Shown: positions 16,413 to 25,209 of the stretch, one piece after another
Layout of the letters: each line of letters starts with the position of its first letter
Numbering within the stretch: position 1 is the first letter of the stretch
Assembly (NCBI RefSeq): GCF_006542765.1
Contig: NZ_SKCD01000011.1
Coordinates: forward strand, 248,001 to 312,000
Source: Paenibacillus luteus
GTDB taxonomy: Bacteria; Bacillota; Bacilli; Paenibacillales; Paenibacillaceae
DNA length: 64,000 bases
Direction: 5' to 3'
The notes under the pieces: model-generated
What the model was told of the DNA's origin: nothing
Seen by the model: the letters and a program-made list of their open reading frames with translations, nothing else
Database searches by the model: none
Position numbers and translations under genes: made by a program

Positions 16413-17303
16413 GTGGAAATCCGCCTGATCAAAGCATTTCAGACCATCGTGAAACTGGGCAGCTTCCAACGTGCTGCCGAAGCCCTGCAATATTCACAGC
16501 CGACAATAACCATTCAAATAAAAAAACTAGAGGACGAGCTTGGCGTCCGTTTGTTCGAAAGAGGCAAGACCATTACGCTTACCAACGCGGGGCGCTTATT
16601 TCTCGAACGAGCCGATTCCCTGCTGCAGGAGTATGATGTGCTGAACAGTACGCTGAGCGACTTCATTAACGGTGACGCAGGCACAGTCCGACTTGGCGCC
16701 ACGGAGCCTTCGGCAAGCAATCGCTTGCCTGGCATTCTGGCTCGGTATGCTGCGCTAAAACCTAAGGTGCAAATCAATGTCGCTATTGGCTCGACGCGAG
16801 AGATGACGCGCATGCTGCTCGAGGACCAGATTGATTTTGCCTTGTGCAACCAGCCAGAGCCGCATATCGATCTTGCTTTTGATTCGCTGTTCCGCGAAAC
16901 CTTTACGCTGCTGCTTCCTAGCGGACATGCACTTGCAAGCAAAGATGAGGTACGGCTGCAGGATTTAAAAAACGAAAAAATGCTTTTTACGCCCGGCACC
17001 TGCCCTTTCCGCATTCGGATTGAGGAAATGATTACTAGCCAGATCGGACAGCTGCGGCATGCAGGCATGGAGGTTACAGGCATTAACGCTATTAAATATT
17101 TCGTCCAAGCCGGCATGGGCATTGCATTGTCCCCCGAAGTTGCCGTTACGCCTCCCATTCCGGGAACGGTCATCAAATCGGTAAAGGATTTGCTTAGCGG
17201 TCCGCCTCTTGGGCTGCTGTACAAACGGAATACCGACGCCCAAAGCCGCATTGCCATTGATTTGAAAAATGAAATCAAGCGTCAGCTTCTTGTTGAGTCT
17301 TAA
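16413..17303 (+). CDS. LysR-family transcriptional regulator of the sulfur/peptide island
   Basis: This 296-residue LysR protein has an N-terminal winged HTH (residues 1-60, with FQRAAEALQYSQPTITIQIK as recognition region) and a C-terminal PBP2-like effector domain (about 90-290). It starts at GTG (16413) with AAGAGGGAGG upstream. It diverges from the CMD-M20 genes and precedes the second flavin monooxygenase gene, so it probably controls both. It is similar in layout to B. subtilis YtlI and CysL-type sulfur regulators; that functional match is inference. The probable effector is a sulfur metabolite such as O-acetylserine or the pathway substrate. Confidence 0.87.
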   Translation: MEIRLIKAFQTIVKLGSFQRAAEALQYSQPTITIQIKKLEDELGVRLFERGKTITLTNAGRLFLERADSLLQEYDVLNSTLSDFINGDAGTVRLGATEPSASNRLPGILARYAALKPKVQINVAIGSTREMTRMLLEDQIDFALCNQPEPHIDLAFDSLFRETFTLLLPSGHALASKDEVRLQDLKNEKMLFTPGTCPFRIRIEEMITSQIGQLRHAGMEVTGINAIKYFVQAGMGIALSPEVAVTPPIPGTVIKSVKDLLSGPPLGLLYKRNTDAQSRIAIDLKNEIKRQLLVES

Positions 17304-17338
17304 ATCATTTCAACCGAAGGTTTATTAAAAAAAGTAAA

Positions 17339-17366
17339 TTGCCTCTTTAGGATTATCTATTATACA
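17339..17366 (+). promoter_or_regulatory. Candidate promoter of the second flavin monooxygenase gene
   Basis: TTGCCT (17339-17344) and TATACA (17361-17366) are spaced 16 bp, 72 bp upstream of the TTG start. The weak spacing fits an activator-dependent promoter. Confidence 0.35.
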
Positions 17367-17438
17367 AGCTCTGCTTTTTTCGATATGATCTGAGCACTGC
17401 ATGACATATTGGGGAAATTAGGTTAGGAGTGATGATCT

Positions 17439-18818
17439 TTGAAGAAGATTCATTTGGGCATATTCGATATTCAAACCCCGAATCAAATGACGCAAGGAGC
17501 ATGGGCCCATCCGGAAAACCAGTCAACGCGCTATCGTGAGCTCCCCTTCTGGATCGAATTGGCGCAATTATGCGAACGCGGTCTATTTGACTTTATTTTT
17601 TTCGCAGATTCCTACGGCTATCCCGTGAACAAGCGCGAGCTAGCCTACCGTGAAGCTGTTTATACCCCGGGACTTGACCCGATGCTAAGCATCTCGGCGC
17701 TGGCAGCCGCAACAAAACGGCTTGCATTCGTTACGACGGCATCACCAACTTATGAAGCGCCTTACGCTAATGCTCGGCGGTTCTCGACCTTGGATCATTT
17801 GACAGGTGGCCGAATTGGTTGGAACGTTGTCGCTGCCGGGGGCTTATCAGGCGCTGCTTGCTTTGGACGAGATCAAGTGCTTAGTCATGAGGAGCGCTAC
17901 GATCAAGCAGAGGAATTTCTTGAAGTCAGCTATCGTTTATTCGAGGAAAGCTGGGAGGAAGATGCCGTAAACGCCAGCCGCAGTGAACGGCGTTATGCGG
18001 ATGCTTCAAAGGTACATCTCATTGACCATGAGGGGAAATACTTTAAAGTAACGGCATCTCATGCCTGCGAGCCTTCCCCTCAGCGGACGCCTGTACTTTT
18101 CCAGGCAGGAAGCTCTGACCGGGGACGTGACTTTGCAGCTAAGCATGCCGAAGGCATATTTCTAAAGGCACCGACGATGGAAGCGCTGAAAGCGCAAGTG
18201 CAGGACATCCGGGGACGTGCAGCTAAATACGGACGGAATGCGGATGAGCTTAAAATATTTACGGGCCTCTCGGCGATTGTAGGCGAGACGAATGAGGATG
18301 CTGCGCATAAGCTTGCTGATTTCAAAGCTTACAGCAGCCGCGAAGCCGCCCTCCTCACCTATGAAAATGCTACTGGCCTCGATCTTGCAGCGATGGAACC
18401 CGATGCGCCCTTTACAGGCGTGCAGACCGAGCAAGGCCTGACGCATACAGAACGATACACGAAGCATAAAGGCCATGTACTTACCGTTTCGCAGGTCATG
18501 GATAATTTTGCAGAGAAAGAATTTCGTGGCATAACGGTCTGCGGGGATGCGAAGACTATTGCAGACACCATGCAGAAATGGATAGAGCATACCGGAATTG
18601 ATGGTTTCAATCTAGAGCGTTATCTACTCCCAGGAACCGTAGCTGATTTTGTCAATTATGTCGTTCCTGAGCTTCAACGACGCGGTGTGTTCCGAACTTC
18701 CTATGAAGAAGTTACCCTCCGCGAGCGGCTATTTGGCAATGGGAAAGTAAAGCTTCCTTCCACGCACCCTGGGGCTAGTTACCGTCACAATAGATCTGAG
18801 GAATTTTCTGTCGACTAA
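17439..18818 (+). CDS. NtaA/SnaA/DszA-family LLM flavin monooxygenase (second paralogue)
   Basis: This 459-residue paralogue of the enzyme at 7294-8655 shares the MKKIHLG start, FFADSYGYP, TYEAPYANARRFSTLDHLTGGRIGWNV and FQAGSSDRGRDFAAKHAEGIF blocks. Translation starts at TTG (17439), 9 nt after AGGAG, which aligns its N-terminus with the paralogue. It has its own promoter and lies just after the LysR gene on the plus strand. The two copies probably cleave different members of one substrate class. It needs FMNH2 from a reductase not encoded here. It ends at a bidirectional terminator shared with the next operon. Confidence 0.87.
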   Translation: MKKIHLGIFDIQTPNQMTQGAWAHPENQSTRYRELPFWIELAQLCERGLFDFIFFADSYGYPVNKRELAYREAVYTPGLDPMLSISALAAATKRLAFVTTASPTYEAPYANARRFSTLDHLTGGRIGWNVVAAGGLSGAACFGRDQVLSHEERYDQAEEFLEVSYRLFEESWEEDAVNASRSERRYADASKVHLIDHEGKYFKVTASHACEPSPQRTPVLFQAGSSDRGRDFAAKHAEGIFLKAPTMEALKAQVQDIRGRAAKYGRNADELKIFTGLSAIVGETNEDAAHKLADFKAYSSREAALLTYENATGLDLAAMEPDAPFTGVQTEQGLTHTERYTKHKGHVLTVSQVMDNFAEKEFRGITVCGDAKTIADTMQKWIEHTGIDGFNLERYLLPGTVADFVNYVVPELQRRGVFRTSYEEVTLRERLFGNGKVKLPSTHPGASYRHNRSEEFSVD

Positions 18819-18837
18819 ACTTGTCCACTAGCATAGC

Positions 18838-18874
18838 AAATGGCGCTCCTGGATTGCTCCTGAAGCGCCATTTT
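18838..18874. terminator. Bidirectional terminator between converging genes
   Basis: The arms AAATGGCGCT and AGCGCCATTT (18838-18847 and 18864-18873) form a 10-bp stem with A and T flanks. It sits exactly between the stops at 18818 (plus) and 18876 (minus). Confidence 0.8.
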
Positions 18875-18875
18875 C

Positions 18876-20216
18876 TTATTTTTTCTTGTTAAGTTGCTGC
18901 TTCAACGCCTCAACGACGTTATCCGCTGGCGGCATTTCACCATAACGAGTTTCTTCGTATACATCAATAAAAGACTGCATGCCCTCATGCTTAAGTTTCC
19001 CATCATTCCATTTCGCCAAATCAGCAGCTGTCTCGCGAGGCGTCATATGCGCTTTGGCTTTATACCCCTGCTCAGTACCCGTTCGAAGAAAATACGAATA
19101 TAAATATCTGATTTTTTCGGTATTTGTAGTGAGCTCGTTCCACTCTTGGGTGAAAGTGCGTTTCCTAGGCAAAAGCTTCTTCAATCGGTTGCCCATCCGC
19201 TCCCTCAACTTAGTAAGCGTCATTAAGCTCTCGATCTCATCCGTATAGCTATCGCCCCCATTGGCCCGATCTGCTCCACGCTCTTGCAGCTTTGCAGCCA
19301 GGAGCATCGCCCATTTCATTACTTTTTTGATGATGAAATACATCAAGACAACAACCGCTGCAATAAGGAGCACAATCCCGACAATCTTTATGATTTGCTC
19401 CAAAATCAGCATCCATTCGGATGGCGGCTTAACTTCCCCTTGCGGCATTTCCGGTGCTTGCGGATTGCCGGGCGGCTCTTCCGTTATTTCCTCTTTTCCC
19501 GGCCGGTTAAGCCAGTTCATCATCCGATCAATGACCGAGTGAAAAAACCGCTCAACCATCTGCTGGATTTGCCGGAATAAGGCAAGAACGCTGATCAAGA
19601 TAACGACAATAATGATCAGTAGCCGATTCTGGCGCTTGAAAGCGAGCGTAGCTGATGATTTGGCTGAATCCACGGTTTCGCTGTTCAAATGCCGCTCATT
19701 AGCGAAGAAGAACAATAAGATAACGGAAGCGATGCCGCAAACAATTAATATCCCGTTGTAATCCACTAGCGCTTTGAATAAAAACAATTTCAAAGGCTGC
19801 ATCCCAATATAAAGAGCAACTCCAATTAGCATTTGCGTATTAGAGAACGATATCAACCAGCCGCGCGTCTGGGCAGACATGCCTTTGATTGCTGTAATCG
19901 CTGCAACAAGACTGCACATCACCAATGGAAGAACGGGTAACCCGCTTCCCGTTATACTCAAGATAATCCCGCTATGCAGCAAACCAATAAGTACTGCCAG
20001 CAATAGTCTTATGCCGTAACGCAATCGCAAGAATTTCTGGAGTAGTAACGAAGCGGCCCAATAACAAAGCGGCAAAGTTGCAATCCACACCCATAAGGAA
20101 GCTGCTGGAAGTAAATAAACGCCTACGATTAACAAAACAGGCAAATAAAAAAACAGCTCGATTATGCCTTGACCGAAGGACTGCCAAGCAATGGAACGTT
20201 TAGTTGGCTCATTCAT
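18876..20216 (-). CDS. Multi-pass membrane protein with C-terminal DUF4129-type domain
   Basis: This 446-residue protein has about six hydrophobic segments in the first 170 residues, another near 190-210 followed by a cytoplasmic linker with a Pro/Glu-rich stretch (GKEEITEEPPGNPQAPEMPQ), a further helix near 275-300, and a soluble tail. The tail (MTPRETAADLAKWN, ending VYEETRYGEMPPADNVVEALKQ) is typical of DUF4129. Such proteins accompany MoxR and DUF58 proteins, as here. In many Firmicutes this position is followed by, or fused to, a transglutaminase-like domain, which I do not see in this protein or after it. Its ATG overlaps the DUF58 stop. Function unknown; envelope maturation is the usual guess for the cluster. 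Confidence 0.72.
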   Translation of the reverse strand: MNEPTKRSIAWQSFGQGIIELFFYLPVLLIVGVYLLPAASLWVWIATLPLCYWAASLLLQKFLRLRYGIRLLLAVLIGLLHSGIILSITGSGLPVLPLVMCSLVAAITAIKGMSAQTRGWLISFSNTQMLIGVALYIGMQPLKLFLFKALVDYNGILIVCGIASVILLFFFANERHLNSETVDSAKSSATLAFKRQNRLLIIIVVILISVLALFRQIQQMVERFFHSVIDRMMNWLNRPGKEEITEEPPGNPQAPEMPQGEVKPPSEWMLILEQIIKIVGIVLLIAAVVVLMYFIIKKVMKWAMLLAAKLQERGADRANGGDSYTDEIESLMTLTKLRERMGNRLKKLLPRKRTFTQEWNELTTNTEKIRYLYSYFLRTGTEQGYKAKAHMTPRETAADLAKWNDGKLKHEGMQSFIDVYEETRYGEMPPADNVVEALKQQLNKKK

Positions 20217-21355
20217 GCGGTCACCTCTTCTTGGCTTGCTTCGGGAGAACGCTGAATGTCACTACTGAGCTCGGACAGCAATTTGTCTGTCAACAGCCAT
20301 ACAGCAACCGCATTGCCATTATAACGAAGCTGTTCGGCTTGTTTTTCCAGCTCTTCGTTCCAATAGCTCGTAATCATAAGAATATCTCGTTCGCTATACC
20401 CACGTTCTGCTTCTCGTTCAAGCAAATGGTGAAACAGCTCGGTTCGTTCAATTTCAAGCTTTGCCATTTCTTCAAATATCCCGAGTAAATGCTCATGTCC
20501 CCCGCGCGGTTCGATATGGACGCTTTCCTTTGTGCCGACAACTGGCATATTGGCTGCAAAACCAACTTCCATCCCTTGCTGGATCACAGCTTCAGCTGCA
20601 CCAGCCGCCCATTCAATGCCCCGCTCAATTAGCGCAGCATCCGTTACGCTTCGCCACATTCCCTCTGCGTCATCTACGTTCAAATAAATCATCAGTCTGC
20701 GATCCGCTGTAAAATCATATTGATGCACCTGAAGGCTGCCCGTTTTGGCTGTAGCCTTCCAATTAATTTGTTTATAGGTATCGCCTGCCTGATAACTGCG
20801 AACCCCGGCTATAATAAAAGGGTCGCTAATGATCCATCGCTTGACCGATTGATCCCCTTGCCAGCTGTGGTATGGCAGTTGATGGACAGGCACCTGTGCC
20901 GGCTTCGGATAAACCAGAAGCTCCCCATGGAGAGGGATTTGTTCGGACGTGGAGGATATTCCGAGCAAATCTCCGCTGGTAAGGGTCACGGTCTGCAGCT
21001 TGTACCAGCCGCGCTTCGCACAGGTAATGCGATGCGTTCGCGTAATTTTAGTATACGGCGCAAGACTGAAAAAGCTCTTATGATTCTGGTAAAGCTGCCC
21101 GCTGCTGACCGAAAAATTATCAAGCTTCTGAAAATGAAGATGTGTTGCCAGTTGAGATTCGACGCGAAGCCAAGGTACTGGCAGCCATTTGGCATTGGAC
21201 ATTTCTTCAATGAGCTCCACCTGCTCCCCGCTATAGCAGGTTTTGGCTGTGAAGCGACGCCCATATCGGATATGACGCAGCACGAAACGTTGAAATACTC
21301 TCCCTTGTACGAACAAAATGGCTAATGCAACAACGATAAACCAAAATAATACCAT
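20213..21355 (-). CDS. DUF58-domain membrane-associated protein
   Basis: This 380-residue protein has one N-terminal hydrophobic segment (residues 2-17), a beta-rich middle and the DUF58 signature near residues 180-225 (REYxxGDxxRxIxWKxTA-like: VRSYQAGDTYKQINWKATA). The remainder resembles a von Willebrand A fold (MIYLNVDD with an acidic edge). DUF58 proteins work with MoxR ATPases, perhaps as metal-dependent adaptor chaperones. It lies 11 bp after the MoxR gene and overlaps the DUF4129-protein start by ATGA. Confidence 0.88.
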   Translation of the reverse strand: MVLFWFIVVALAILFVQGRVFQRFVLRHIRYGRRFTAKTCYSGEQVELIEEMSNAKWLPVPWLRVESQLATHLHFQKLDNFSVSSGQLYQNHKSFFSLAPYTKITRTHRITCAKRGWYKLQTVTLTSGDLLGISSTSEQIPLHGELLVYPKPAQVPVHQLPYHSWQGDQSVKRWIISDPFIIAGVRSYQAGDTYKQINWKATAKTGSLQVHQYDFTADRRLMIYLNVDDAEGMWRSVTDAALIERGIEWAAGAAEAVIQQGMEVGFAANMPVVGTKESVHIEPRGGHEHLLGIFEEMAKLEIERTELFHHLLEREAERGYSERDILMITSYWNEELEKQAEQLRYNGNAVAVWLLTDKLLSELSSDIQRSPEASQEEVTA

Positions 21356-21366
21356 CGGCTCCCCGC

Positions 21367-22326
21367 CTAATGGACCGGCAAGCCGGCTTCTGCAGGCACT
21401 GCCGTCAACCGAATGATATCATCAATAATGGCTTCCGCCTGATTAGCTGCACGCTGAATGCCGCGAACGGCTATTCGATGTGCTAGAACGGGCTTTGCCA
21501 TCGCCTTCACGTCATCAGGCGTAACGAAGTCACGGCCGCGCAGAATCGCATGCACCTGAGAAGCACGCAACAGCGCTTGACTGCCCCGCGGGCTGACACC
21601 TACCGAAACTTCCTCCCGTTTGCGCGTCTGTTCTACGATTTGCAGCAAATATTGCAGAACATCATCCGTTACCTTAACGGAGGTGTAGGCTTTTTGCGCT
21701 TGCTGAATGACATGGATTCCCGCAACAGGCGCGAGCTCAGCCAGCGGATCTTGGTCTTTGAACCGTTTCAGCAGTTGCAAGCCCTCTGTCGTTGTTGGAT
21801 AACCCATTTTGATCTTAAAGAGAAAACGGTCAAGCTGAGCCTCTGGCAAAGGAAACGTGCCTTGATTCTCAATCGGATTTTGGGTAGCGATGACCATGAA
21901 CGGCCTCTCCAAAACCTTTGTTTCACCATCGATGCTAATCTGTCTCTCTTCCATACATTCCAGCAAACTTGACTGGGTGCGCGGCGTGGCGCGATTAATT
22001 TCGTCGGCTAGCAGCAAATTCGTAAACAAGGGGCCTGCGCGGAACTCGAACTCACTAATTTTCTGGTTATAAAAATGAATGCCGCTCAAATCCGAAGGAA
22101 GCAAATCTGGCGTGAATTGGATACGTTTGAAAGTTAAGTCCAGAGATTTGGCTAATGATTTGGCCAGCATGGTCTTACCCGTTCCCGGTACGTCCTCAAG
22201 CAGCACGTGCCCGGATGTAATAAGTCCGATAAGCAATAAATCCACTACTTCCTCTTTACCGATAATGACGCGTCCTATATTCCCTTTTACCTGCTCAGCT
22301 AATTGTTTGATGACTTCAAAAGACAT
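21367..22326 (-). CDS. MoxR-family AAA+ ATPase
   Basis: This 319-residue AAA_3 ATPase has Walker A PGTGKTML, Walker B LLADEINRATPRTQSSLLE, the sensor block VIATQNPIENQGTFPLPEAQLDRF and a C-terminal lid domain (VSPRGSQALLRAS). MoxR proteins remodel or load cofactors into partner proteins. This copy is coupled to DUF58 and DUF4129 partners downstream, the standard triad. Its ATG follows GGAGCTGACCT. Confidence 0.93.
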   Translation of the reverse strand: MSFEVIKQLAEQVKGNIGRVIIGKEEVVDLLLIGLITSGHVLLEDVPGTGKTMLAKSLAKSLDLTFKRIQFTPDLLPSDLSGIHFYNQKISEFEFRAGPLFTNLLLADEINRATPRTQSSLLECMEERQISIDGETKVLERPFMVIATQNPIENQGTFPLPEAQLDRFLFKIKMGYPTTTEGLQLLKRFKDQDPLAELAPVAGIHVIQQAQKAYTSVKVTDDVLQYLLQIVEQTRKREEVSVGVSPRGSQALLRASQVHAILRGRDFVTPDDVKAMAKPVLAHRIAVRGIQRAANQAEAIIDDIIRLTAVPAEAGLPVH

Positions 22327-22342
22327 AGGTCAGCTCCTTCGG

Positions 22343-23266
22343 TTAGGTTATAAAGCCTGTTCTCTCACGCTGAAGCTTCTGCAGCTCGCGCCAGCGAATC
22401 ATACGAATACCTTCGTCCTTCAGCGTTTGTTTAATTTCCGTATCACGGAACAACTCCAGTTCCATTCCCCGTTTAAGGGGCTGTGCATGAAAAGCATTCA
22501 ACTCTTCCGTAACGTGTGATGGATGGATGATGAGCTCTGTTACACCCGGATGCAAGCTCCTCAGCAGCAGCTGCATATCCGTCTTCAAAGATTCAAAGCT
22601 TTCGCCTTCCTGTAAATGGAAAGGAAGCCCGACCAAATAATCAAGAATAACAACGCCTTTGGAATCGGCGAGCTGTGCAAGCTGCCTTGCTTGTTCAGCA
22701 AGCTCTGGCGGCGCGACCTGGCCATTTTCCTGAAGCAAATGACGGGGCAAGCGAAACGGCAAGCCATAGGAAGCGCATACATCTAGCACGGTAGGTAGAA
22801 AATGACGACCGGTTGCTAAACCGTATAAGCTGCCCATATGATTATCGGCATGAGAAGGCTTCATTCCCATAGCAAGAGCCATTTCCACTTGAGCAATTAA
22901 TTCCGCTTTAACCTCTTCTGGGTCAGCTTGCTGTTCAAACGTTTTGCTGTCCTTCGGAAAATGATTCTCGTTCGTCACTAACGATGCCGTGCTGCTCTTG
23001 CGGTTCACCGGTCCCCAGCGATAGGGATCCCACTCGCTCGTAAAGGTAAAATGAATACCAACATCGACTTGTGTATGCCTCGCACTCCAAAGCGCTGCTT
23101 CCCTTGCCCAGCCACAGGGCATCATAATCGTAGCCGAGCTGACCGTCTCTTCGATCAGCAGCTGCTGAATGCCGCTGTTCACAGAATGGCAGAGTCCGTA
23201 ATCGTCAGCATTGATGAGAAGAAGCTTCTCTCCTTCGTTATATCCAAGTGCCTTAGCCAAACTCAT
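22343..23266 (-). CDS. ChbG/YdjC-family carbohydrate deacetylase
   Basis: This 307-residue protein begins with INADDYGLCHSVN, the conserved metal-binding DD motif of the YdjC/ChbG fold. VDVGIHFTFTSEW supplies the conserved His, and SHADNHMGSLYG a further metal-ligand region. ChbG deacetylates chitooligosaccharides; other members have unknown acyl-sugar substrates. Its ATG overlaps the stop of the APH-like gene. Confidence 0.85.
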   Translation of the reverse strand: MSLAKALGYNEGEKLLLINADDYGLCHSVNSGIQQLLIEETVSSATIMMPCGWAREAALWSARHTQVDVGIHFTFTSEWDPYRWGPVNRKSSTASLVTNENHFPKDSKTFEQQADPEEVKAELIAQVEMALAMGMKPSHADNHMGSLYGLATGRHFLPTVLDVCASYGLPFRLPRHLLQENGQVAPPELAEQARQLAQLADSKGVVILDYLVGLPFHLQEGESFESLKTDMQLLLRSLHPGVTELIIHPSHVTEELNAFHAQPLKRGMELELFRDTEIKQTLKDEGIRMIRWRELQKLQRERTGFIT

Positions 23267-24258
23267 GTGTAATCAGCCTCCCAATGGTCATTTATCCAAT
23301 TGCATCCGAATAAGGATTGATCGATAATACCGCAAAGGATTTCCGTTTCATCTAAATTATCCCTTAAACGAACTGCAAAATGCAATGCCACATCCAATAG
23401 CCTTAATTTCATCAAAGCAGGCAACTGCTTCCGTTCTTCCTCAGAAAGCTGTATCCCTGCCTGATAGCCATGGAGCAGCAACTTCAATTTACTTTCAAAA
23501 TGAGGATCTCCCGGTTTGATCAAGTCGACGATAATAACAGCCAATTCCATCACTCTGGCATCGATCGTTGCAAACTCAAAGTCAAGCACGCCGATAATGT
23601 CATCATCATGCGATACCGTGTTGTTAAAGACTAAATCGCCATGAATCCATTGCTGTGGCAATAGAGCCAGCTCCCGGCAAGTCAGGATTAAACGCTCTCG
23701 TTCCTCGTGAAGAGCCAGGATATCGGGTTTCCTTGCTGCAAGTGCCGTAGAACGAACTGTCAACGATAAAAATGAATCTAGATCCATAGAAGCATACGTG
23801 TCTTCAAGCGAATAATAAGGGCTATACAGAGGTTTTCTTTTAGGATCAATCTTGCCTAATGCCTCTGTCAGTTTCGCAGCCGTATGGCCTAAAGCATAGA
23901 CATGCCTTTCATTTGCTATGGAGGGCCTATCCCCTTCTATGTAATCAAATAGGGCGGATAAAGTACCATCTGGTGCTATGCTGACTGTATCTCCGCATTT
24001 ATTGTACACCGGTACCGGCACTTGAAATGAGAGCTCCTGCTCATTCAACTGCTGCAGCACCTCATGCTCAAGCCTAACAATGTCCGGATCTTTATGATTA
24101 TTATAAATACGAAAGACAAATTTACGATCGCCTGAAGTAATGATACGGGTCGTATTATTCATCCCGCTCTCACGATTCTCTACCACATAGCGTTCTTGAA
24201 ATTTATAATTGTCTAAATAGGCTGTGAAATCTATAATGCTGCTCAACTTTCCCAACAC
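23263..24258 (-). CDS. APH-family phosphotransferase (aminoglycoside/homoserine kinase-like)
   Basis: This 331-residue small-molecule kinase of the APH/choline-kinase fold has the Brenner motif WIHGDLVFNN (catalytic Asp) and the metal-binding GVLDFEFA. The N-lobe has KFVFRIYNN with the ATP-contacting region. The GTG start at 24258 lies 3 nt after the MOSC stop with GGAG 6 nt upstream. Its phosphate acceptor cannot be read from sequence; the name does not imply antibiotic resistance. Confidence 0.83.
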   Translation of the reverse strand: MLGKLSSIIDFTAYLDNYKFQERYVVENRESGMNNTTRIITSGDRKFVFRIYNNHKDPDIVRLEHEVLQQLNEQELSFQVPVPVYNKCGDTVSIAPDGTLSALFDYIEGDRPSIANERHVYALGHTAAKLTEALGKIDPKRKPLYSPYYSLEDTYASMDLDSFLSLTVRSTALAARKPDILALHEERERLILTCRELALLPQQWIHGDLVFNNTVSHDDDIIGVLDFEFATIDARVMELAVIIVDLIKPGDPHFESKLKLLLHGYQAGIQLSEEERKQLPALMKLRLLDVALHFAVRLRDNLDETEILCGIIDQSLFGCNWINDHWEADYT

Positions 24259-24261
24259 TCC

Positions 24262-24933
24262 CTACTCCAACGTCCTTAGCTTCTCGAGCCGTTTGCCCAA
24301 TTGTTTCTGCCAGCTTGCCGCCAGCTCTTGTACTTCAAGCAGTGCACGGATACCGTCCTGGTCTTCCTTGTCCAAATACATGATTCGATTAGCCTCTGCA
24401 ATCGTTTTGCGAGCAGGATGCCTCCGTATAATCGATAAGGCTGTTCCGGCTTTTACCCTACCCTCCTGCAGCACTCGGAAATAAAATCCTGAATAACCGG
24501 TGAGTTGCACTTGCAATGGCAATTCAGGGAGATCATGCCGGATTCCCAGCTTAAAACAGGGCTGTCTAGGCTGGCTGACCTGAAGGACAGTCTCGCCTGC
24601 TTGAACGATATCTCCGATGCACAAATCATCCTCGGTCCACTCCGACAGTGTGAAATTTTCGCCAAATGCCCCAAAATGAAATTTTTTTTCAAACTGGTTC
24701 CGCCAATAAGAGTAACGCTGCTCGAAATAGGCGCAAACCGCCTTGTCCGGACCACCATGATTGACAAGGTCACCTTGGCCATCCCCTTCAAGACCCGTAA
24801 GGCTGATTGCAAGGGTTTGTGCGGAAGGCTGCTTGATAATGCCGGATAATACCTCTTTCGAGCCATGCGCAAGGGCTATGGGCTTGCCAACATTAAGTGA
24901 TACGAGGCTTGCTGTTTCGATCTGCTGCGACAT
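24262..24933 (-). CDS. MOSC-domain protein (YiiM-like)
   Basis: This 223-residue MOSC protein has the core GDGQGDLVNHGGPDKAVCAYFEQRYSYW (read as two adjacent motifs), FGAFGENFT and the cysteine motif QPRQPCFKLGIR, where Cys is the expected ligand for sulfur or molybdenum cofactor transfer. YiiM-type members reduce N-hydroxylated bases using molybdenum cofactor. It is the promoter-proximal gene of the six-gene operon. Confidence 0.9.
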   Translation of the reverse strand: MSQQIETASLVSLNVGKPIALAHGSKEVLSGIIKQPSAQTLAISLTGLEGDGQGDLVNHGGPDKAVCAYFEQRYSYWRNQFEKKFHFGAFGENFTLSEWTEDDLCIGDIVQAGETVLQVSQPRQPCFKLGIRHDLPELPLQVQLTGYSGFYFRVLQEGRVKAGTALSIIRRHPARKTIAEANRIMYLDKEDQDGIRALLEVQELAASWQKQLGKRLEKLRTLE

Positions 24934-24972
24934 GCTACCGTTATCCTCCTAAATGCGTTTTCTTATTCGACT

Positions 24973-25002
24973 ATTATAATCGGGATAGGGAGAAGTTGGC
25001 AA
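24973..25002 (-). promoter_or_regulatory. Promoter of the MOSC-MoxR-DUF58 operon
   Basis: TTGCCA (25002-24997) and a perfect TATAAT (24978-24973) on the minus strand are separated by 18 bp, 39 bp upstream of the MOSC start codon. Confidence 0.65.
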
Positions 25003-25006
25003 AGTG

Positions 25007-25039
25007 AAATAACCACATTAAAGTTTAATGTGGTTATTT
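25007..25039. terminator. 33-nt perfect palindrome, likely bidirectional terminator
   Basis: Arms AAATAACCACATTAAA and complement are 16 bp around one central G. It lies between the APC permease stop at 25210 and the MOSC promoter, so it insulates the two leftward transcription units. Confidence 0.65.
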
Positions 25040-25133
25040 ACCGGTTATTTAGTGCTTATTTGAACCCTTCGACAGCTTAAGGGATCATCCTCCATTTCCT
25101 GTCGAAAACCTCTCTTTCGTGTAGCTTATTGCG

Positions 25134-25202
25134 CTTCCCCGGGAAATGTTTTTGAAATAGTTAGAATATTTCCTAAAATCTCTTTTTCTATTTCCCGGGA
25201 AG
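25134..25202. repeat. Long-range inverted repeat CTTCCC(C)GGGAAAT / ATTTCCCGGGAAG
   Basis: Two 13-14 bp arms (25134-25147 and 25190-25202), each nearly self-complementary around CCCGGG, enclose 42 bp of T-rich sequence. It directly follows the APC permease stop and would form a stable stem in its 3' untranslated RNA, or fold as two small hairpins. It may be part of the termination or mRNA-stability region of that gene. Confidence 0.45.
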
Positions 25203-25209
25203 AGTATGC

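Noticed and set aside
16514..17278. 254-codon minus-strand ORF opposite the LysR gene
   Set aside because: Serine-rich, low-complexity antisense frame of a clear LysR coding region, with no ribosome site.
16334..17363. Shared 10-mer ATAATAGATA upstream of the CMD gene and of the second NtaA/DszA gene as a LysR operator
   Set aside because: It overlaps the -10 element in both places, so the match is likely driven by promoter composition.
23263..24258. Aminoglycoside-resistance kinase
   Set aside because: APH fold alone does not indicate resistance; its neighbours are housekeeping-type enzymes.
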